Positions 31,645 through 35,819 of a DNA stretch of 35,819 nucleotides are shown piece after piece (the stretch's first letter is position 1; each line of letters begins with the position of its first letter). Below the pieces are notes generated by a model. It was not told the DNA's origin. It made no database searches and saw nothing but the letters and a program-made list of their open reading frames with translations. Position numbers and translations under genes: made by a program. This DNA is from MED-G105 sp050331095 (lineage in GTDB: Bacteria > Pseudomonadota > Alphaproteobacteria > Caulobacterales > Parvularculaceae): positions 1 through 35,819 of the forward strand of contig JBHJHE010000068.1 in assembly GCA_050331095.1 (NCBI GenBank), read 5' to 3'.

Positions 31645-32277
31645 TTAGGCGGCCGCCGGCGCAAAGGCGAAGCCCGGCGAGCGCCCGCGCGCCGTCTTCA
31701 AGCGCCAGGCGACGCCGGCGAAGGCGATGATCATCAGCGCCCAGGCGCCCGGCTCCGGCGCCGACGAGACGAGCGAAGAGACCGTCAGGCCGCCGCCCGT
31801 CGCCGAAAAGTTCGACGCGCCGAACACGAACGCGTTGCAGCCGCCGAGGTCGCGACAGGCGTCGGTGAAGCCGCTGGGCTGGAACGTGAAGACGCCCGGG
31901 CCGGTGATCTCGACATAGTCGTTCACGGACGGATTGCCGAACGGGTCCGTCGTGCCCTGGCCGAGCGCGTTCTGGAACGCGCCGTTCACAAAGCGGCCGA
32001 AGCGAAAGAACACGAACGTCTGCACCGGGTTTACGGTCGCGACGTCGAAGATCGCCGTTTGATTCGTGACGAAATCGTCGAAGGCGAAAATCGCCGCGCC
32101 GCCGCGCAGGAACGTGGCGACGCCGGTCCCGCCGTCGGTCAAGGCGTCAGCGTTAACCACCGGGCCGCCCGTCGCGACGACGCTCGTCGGGAACGTCTCG
32201 GTGGCGGCTTCCGCGGCGCCGGTCGCGCCGGCGAGGGCGAGGACGCCGATGAAGGCGCGCGTGATAGAGCGGGGCAT
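31645..32277 (-). CDS. PEPxxWA-CTERM sorting-domain secreted protein
   Basis: A 210-residue exported protein. An N-terminal signal peptide (about 1-24, ending AEAA-TE) precedes a beta-rich, low-charge body with repeated phenylalanines (AIFAFDDFV, TFVFFRFGRF) and two cysteines (ACRDLGGC). The C-terminus is the sorting tripartite APEPGAWALMIIAFAGVAW then RLKTARGR: PEPxxWA motif, membrane helix, basic tail. Exosortase processing and envelope or matrix targeting are expected. No exosortase is in this window. The start is uncertain: ATG 32295 has GAGG only one base away, and 32277 has no clear site but gives the cleanest signal peptide. A terminator follows the stop. Confidence 0.8.
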   Translation of the reverse strand: MPRSITRAFIGVLALAGATGAAEAATETFPTSVVATGGPVVNADALTDGGTGVATFLRGGAAIFAFDDFVTNQTAIFDVATVNPVQTFVFFRFGRFVNGAFQNALGQGTTDPFGNPSVNDYVEITGPGVFTFQPSGFTDACRDLGGCNAFVFGASNFSATGGGLTVSSLVSSAPEPGAWALMIIAFAGVAWRLKTARGRSPGFAFAPAAA

Positions 32278-32552
32278 GTGAACTACATGGGTCATGCCTC
32301 GCAAGTAAGCGGAAAATTTTAATGAGGCTTTAGAAACCCTGGTGAACGGCCCGTTAAGAAACAGCGGCGGATTGCGGGCGTCGGGCCACGAGCGCAGCTC
32401 GTTGTCCTCGACCCTTGCGAAGCTTTCGTCGCGCATCGCGACGCGGTCTTCGAGCGTGTCGGACAAGGCCCTCCGGACGAGCGACCGGGCCGCGCCGCGC
32501 CGCGGCGGAACTATTGTTTGCACTGCAGCGAAACACCATTGATAGGAGCGCC

Positions 32553-33830
32553 ATGCTCCAGTCGATCGCCGCCATCGCCGCCCTCCTCCTCGCCGCCGGG
32601 ATCCTGCTCACAGGCAGCGGGCTGCAGACGACGCTGATCTCCGTGCGCGCGGACCTCGAAGGCTTCCCAACCGCCCTCGTCGGTCTTCTGATGTCGGCCT
32701 ACTTCATCGGCTTTATCCTCGGTTGCCGCGTCATCCCCGGCGTCATCAAGTCCGCCGGCCACATCCGCACGTTCGTCGCCTTCGCCTCGATCGGGTCGGC
32801 GAGCGCGTTGACGCATTCGATCCTCGTGGGGCCGGCGACATGGCTTGTCCTGCGCGCCGTCACCGGCTTCTGCTTCGCCGGGCTCACCATGGTCCTCGAA
32901 AGCTGGATCAACGAGCGCGCGACGAACCAGAACCGCGGCCGGCTTCTGTCGATCTACCGCGTCGTCGACCTTGGCGCCGTCACCCTCGGCAACGCGCTTC
33001 TCGCGATCGCCGACCCGGGCGAGTTCTATCTCTTCGCGCTGATTTCGGTCCTGATGTCGCTCGCCCTCGTGCCCATCGCCTTGACGCGCAGCGTCGCGCC
33101 GCCGCCGATCGCCTCCGCCCGGTTGAACATTAAGAAGCTGTTCGAAGTTTCGCCGGTCGCGGCGATCGGCGCGCCGACCCTGGGGCTTGCGAACGCGGCG
33201 TTCTGGGCGGTCGGCCCTGTTTACGCCCAACGCTCCGGCTACGACGCGGCCGCGATCGGCGCTTTCATGAGCGCCGTGATCATCGGCGCGGCGCTCTTCC
33301 AATGGCCGCTGGGGCTCATCTCAGACCGCATCGACCGCCGGCTCGTGCTCCTCGGCTCGTCGGCGATCGGCGCGAGCGCCGCTTTCGCCATGTCGATCTA
33401 CGGCGGCGTCGGCTTTTCATATCTTATCGGCGTCGGGTTCTTCGTCGGCGCGTTCACGATCCCGAGCTTCGGCCTGTGCGCCGCCCACGCGAACGACCAC
33501 GCCGCGCCCGGCGAGGCGGTGGCGACGAGCGGCGGCCTTCTTCTGTTGCACGGCATGGGGTCGGCCCTCGGCGCCGTCCTCGGCGCGACGGTGATGTCCG
33601 CCTTCGGACCGCCGAGCCTCTTCGTCTATATCGGCGGCGTCTACGCGGGCTTTTCGCTGATCTGCTTCGCGCGCATCCTCGCCCGCCCGCCCGTGCCGAG
33701 GGAGAACAAGTCGCCCTTCCGCCCGGCCCCGAAAAACCCGGCGGGCACGGGTCTCTTTCGCAAGCTGCGCGCGCAAAGCAAAGGCGCGAAGGCCGAACCG
33801 CGTGCGGAACCCGCAACGCAGACGCCTTGA
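32553..33830 (+). CDS. MFS transporter, YcaD-like
   Basis: A 425-residue inner-membrane protein with about twelve hydrophobic segments in two halves, of the major facilitator superfamily and closest by pattern to the YcaD group: GLQTTLISVRADLEGFP, YFIGFILGCRVIPG, and the second-half GLISDRIDRRLVLLG (motif A repeat). An ESWINERATNQNRGRLLS loop joins helices 4 and 5 and is typical of this group. The C-terminal 40 residues are basic and cytoplasmic. Substrate is unknown. ATG 32553 has TAGGAG six to eight bases upstream. It converges on pdxJ with a 16-base gap. Confidence 0.85.
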   Translation: MLQSIAAIAALLLAAGILLTGSGLQTTLISVRADLEGFPTALVGLLMSAYFIGFILGCRVIPGVIKSAGHIRTFVAFASIGSASALTHSILVGPATWLVLRAVTGFCFAGLTMVLESWINERATNQNRGRLLSIYRVVDLGAVTLGNALLAIADPGEFYLFALISVLMSLALVPIALTRSVAPPPIASARLNIKKLFEVSPVAAIGAPTLGLANAAFWAVGPVYAQRSGYDAAAIGAFMSAVIIGAALFQWPLGLISDRIDRRLVLLGSSAIGASAAFAMSIYGGVGFSYLIGVGFFVGAFTIPSFGLCAAHANDHAAPGEAVATSGGLLLLHGMGSALGAVLGATVMSAFGPPSLFVYIGGVYAGFSLICFARILARPPVPRENKSPFRPAPKNPAGTGLFRKLRAQSKGAKAEPRAEPATQTP

Positions 33831-33846
33831 GCGCTCGCGTGCGGCC

Positions 33847-34605
33847 TTAGTACAGCCCGCCCGTGCGCGCGTCCTGCATCAGCCGCTTCATCTCGCGCAC
33901 GGTCTCGGCGAGGCCGAGGAACATCGCCTCGCCCATCATGAAGTGGCCGATGTTGAGTTCGACGATTTGCGGAACGGCGGCGACGGGCTGGACGTTGTGG
34001 AACGTCAGTCCGTGCCCGGCGTGCACCTCGAGGCCGAGGCTGGCGGCCTTGGCTGCGGCGGCGCGGATTTTCTCGAGCTCCTCATTGATGCGCGCCGGCG
34101 TCGTCGCCGCGCACGCCTCGTGATAGGCGCCGGTATGGAGCTCGATCGCCGCCGTTCCGACGGCGGCGGCGGCTTCGAGTTGCGGCGTCTCCGGATCGAT
34201 GAAGAGTGACGGGCGCACGCCCGCAGCCTTTAACTCGCGGACGAAAGGCTCAAGGAACGTCCGCCCCGCGACGACGTCGAGCCCGCCCTCGGTCGTGCGC
34301 TCCTCGCGCTTTTCCGGAACGAGGCAACAGGCGTGGGGCGCGACCTTGAGGCAGATGTCCAGCATCTCGCGGGTCGCGGCCATTTCGAAGTTGAGCGGCA
34401 GCGCCGTCGCGTCTTTGAGGCGCGCCATGTCGTCGTCGCGGATGTGGCGGCGGTCCTCGCGCAAGTGGGCGGTGATCCCGTCGGCGCCGGCCGCGGCGGC
34501 GGCCTCAGCGGCGCGGACCGGGTCCGGATGATCGCCCCCGCGGGCGTTGCGCAAGGTCGCGACGTGATCGATGTTGACCCCGAGGCGAATGTCAGTATTC
34601 GTCAT
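33847..34605 (-). CDS. pdxJ: Pyridoxine 5'-phosphate synthase
   Basis: Condenses 1-deoxy-D-xylulose 5-phosphate with 3-amino-2-oxopropyl phosphate to make pyridoxine 5'-phosphate in the DXP-dependent vitamin B6 pathway. The 252-residue TIM barrel shows VNIDHVATLRNARGG, GITAHLREDRRHI, NFEMAATREM, VSLFID-like PSLFIDPE, ELHTGAYHEA and VHAGHGLTFHNV, followed by ELNIGHFMMGEA at the phosphate site. Active-site His and Glu residues are all in place. It begins 9 bases after the pyrE stop. Confidence 0.97.
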   Translation of the reverse strand: MTNTDIRLGVNIDHVATLRNARGGDHPDPVRAAEAAAAAGADGITAHLREDRRHIRDDDMARLKDATALPLNFEMAATREMLDICLKVAPHACCLVPEKREERTTEGGLDVVAGRTFLEPFVRELKAAGVRPSLFIDPETPQLEAAAAVGTAAIELHTGAYHEACAATTPARINEELEKIRAAAAKAASLGLEVHAGHGLTFHNVQPVAAVPQIVELNIGHFMMGEAMFLGLAETVREMKRLMQDARTGGLY

Positions 34606-34614
34606 ATGTCGACC

Positions 34615-35211
34615 TCAGCTTGGCCGGCCGCGGCTGCCGGGCTTGACGGCGGGCGTCGCCGCGAGTTCCGGCGGCAGGGCGTCCGGCGCGTAGGTCGCGA
34701 CGTCGAGCGTCGCGAGCGGGATCATCGGCGCCCCGACGTCCGCCGTCCCGCCCGACCGATCGATGAGGCAGGCGAGCGCGACGACGTCGCCGCCCGCCTG
34801 GCCGACGGCCGCAACGCACTCGCGCGCGGAAAGACCGGTCGAGACGATGTCCTCGACCACCAACACCCGCGCGCCCGGGGTTATCTCGAAGCCGCGGCGG
34901 ATGACGAACCCGCCCGCGTCGCCCCGTTCGGCGAACATGAAGGGCGCGCCGAGGGACCGCGCGACCTCGTAGCCGAAAACGATCGCGCCGAGCGCCGGGG
35001 CGACGATCTGGGCAGGCGCCTTATCGGGTCCGAGCCGCTCGCGGACCTTCGCGGCGAGCGCGCCGCAAAGCCGCCCGACCCGCGCCGGATCCGTCGCGAC
35101 GAGGGATTTGTTGAGGTAGGTATCGCTATGCCGGCCCGACGACAGGACGAAATGGCCTTTGAGGAGCGCGCCGGCCGCCTCGAACTCGGCGAGGACCTCA
35201 GACGTCTCCAC
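34615..35211 (-). CDS. pyrE: Orotate phosphoribosyltransferase
   Basis: Forms orotidine 5'-monophosphate from orotate and PRPP in pyrimidine synthesis. The 198-residue product has FVLSSGRHSDTYLNKSL near the N-terminus, the flexible-loop region around FMFAERGDAGGFVIRRG, and the PRPP-binding motif VLVVEDIVSTGLS. The preferred start is GTG at 35211, with GGGAGG five to six bases upstream; the longer ATG form (35256) lies within rsh and adds residues with no family match. With this start it overlaps the rsh end by 14 bases. Confidence 0.93.
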   Translation of the reverse strand: METSEVLAEFEAAGALLKGHFVLSSGRHSDTYLNKSLVATDPARVGRLCGALAAKVRERLGPDKAPAQIVAPALGAIVFGYEVARSLGAPFMFAERGDAGGFVIRRGFEITPGARVLVVEDIVSTGLSARECVAAVGQAGGDVVALACLIDRSGGTADVGAPMIPLATLDVATYAPDALPPELAATPAVKPGSRGRPS

Positions 35212-35819
35212 GCTCGCCTCCCTCGACGCGTTCGGCCGCGACCACATGGTTCGCAACGCGGATGCCGGCGATCATGTTCGCGAGCTGCTTGGCGTCCTTG
35301 ACGACGACGTCGATCCTCAGATCCACGAAGTTCTCAGACTTGTTCTGCAGACCAATGTTCGCGATGGAAACGCCGTAACGCGCTATGACGCTGGCGATGT
35401 CGCTCAGAACGCCAATCTCGTTGCGCACCGTGACGTCGACGGTGGAGTAGGCGGCGACGTCGTCGCCCTCCCGCCACTGCAGGTCGACCCAATGCGACTG
35501 GGGCGGATCGTCGGCGGCGAGCTTCTCGCAATAGATCGTATGCACCACGATCCGCGGACGGGCGCCGTTCGCGCCCTCGCCCCCAAAAGCCTCGCCCCAC
35601 AGCCCGTCGCCTCGCACGCCGTCGCGGATGCCGACGATGCGCTCGCCCGGTACCGGCCGGCAGCAGCCCGCGGGTTCCGCGCTCTGCCCCTCCTTGAGGC
35701 CTACGCTCGGACGGTCGCCCGCGGTCGCCGCGGGCAGCTCGTCGCGCTCCAGGATCTCGGGGTAGAGCGCGCGCACCAGATCGCGGCCCGTCATCTCGGC
35801 GGCGCCCAGGCGGGCGAGA
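35198..35819 (-). CDS. rsh: RelA/SpoT homologue, C-terminal part (cut by window end)
   Basis: The C-terminal 207 or so residues of a bifunctional (p)ppGpp synthetase/hydrolase; the catalytic half lies beyond position 35819. Visible are LARLGAAEMTGRDLVRALYPEIL, the zinc-finger/RIS region CCRPVPGERIVGI, and the ACT domain STVDVTVRNEIGVLSDIASVIA...SIANIGLQ. Between RIVGI and the conserved VVHTIYCEKL is a glycine-rich insert (GDGLWGEAFGGEGAN) longer than in typical SpoT. These domains sense amino-acid or ribosome state and regulate the enzyme. Next to pyrE and pdxJ, as commonly found in alphaproteobacteria. Confidence 0.9.
   Translation of the reverse strand, partial: LARLGAAEMTGRDLVRALYPEILERDELPAATAGDRPSVGLKEGQSAEPAGCCRPVPGERIVGIRDGVRGDGLWGEAFGGEGANGARPRIVVHTIYCEKLAADDPPQSHWVDLQWREGDDVAAYSTVDVTVRNEIGVLSDIASVIARYGVSIANIGLQNKSENFVDLRIDVVVKDAKQLANMIAGIRVANHVVAAERVEGGERGDV

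Noticed and set aside
1..35819. CRISPR array, rRNA, tRNA, prophage or integron
   Set aside because: No regularly spaced direct repeats, no rRNA-like or tRNA-like segments and no integrase, terminase or structural phage genes were seen.

Overview
The window is one continuous, very GC-rich, densely coding stretch of a bacterial chromosome, and the gene content points to an alphaproteobacterium. The clues are the order rsh-pyrE-pdxJ ... acpS-lepB-rnc-era, a SAM-II riboswitch ahead of metX, an SdhAF4-type (DUF1674) protein, a PEPxxWA-CTERM protein and a short LOV protein. Genus cannot be fixed from sequence alone. Most of it is core chromosome; accessory pieces are interspersed. No rRNA, tRNA, CRISPR array or complete insertion sequence was seen.

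Layout. 1-2.6 kb: rpiA (broken at the window edge) and glmU, divergent from gph. 2.6-3.7 kb: a 63-aa protein divergent from an XRE/S24-like regulator, with inverted repeats between them. 3.7-8.4 kb: a lipoprotein-like alpha/beta hydrolase with an N-terminal zinc ribbon coupled to a GlxA-type regulator, a YpfJ-type zinc protease and a secreted protein resembling an inactive M23 peptidase. 8.5-10.6 kb: a fused parD/parE fossil, a secreted thermonuclease, SdhAF4 and HtpX. 10.6-13.1 kb: metX-metB behind a SAM-II riboswitch. 13.1-15.4 kb: motA-motB converging on a short LOV photoreceptor. 15.4-18.2 kb: polA. 18.2-22.6 kb: an ABC-like exporter, HlyD and TolC cluster. 22.7-27.5 kb: btuB-btuF-btuC-btuD behind a cobalamin riboswitch. 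27.6-35.8 kb: the rsh-pyrE-pdxJ-acpS-lepB-rnc-era block, split by a TonB_C-repeat gene, a PEPxxWA-CTERM gene and an MFS transporter.

How the genes work together. The SAM-II aptamer should shut down homoserine activation and cystathionine synthesis when S-adenosylmethionine is plentiful; the cobalamin aptamer should shut down vitamin B12 uptake when B12 is plentiful. In both leaders a TTGACA -35 box places transcription start almost exactly at the aptamer's 5' edge. MotAB drive flagellar rotation, and the neighbouring LOV protein is a possible light input.

Most unusual element. The ABC-like protein at 20784-22592 keeps its membrane domain and the outline of a nucleotide-binding domain in one intact frame, but Walker A, Q-loop, signature, Walker B and H-loop residues are all replaced. 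It sits with intact HlyD and TolC genes behind a candidate promoter containing a perfect 7-3-7 inverted repeat. It looks like a maintained tripartite envelope complex built on a non-ATPase pseudo-ABC protein and is the best candidate here for something undescribed.
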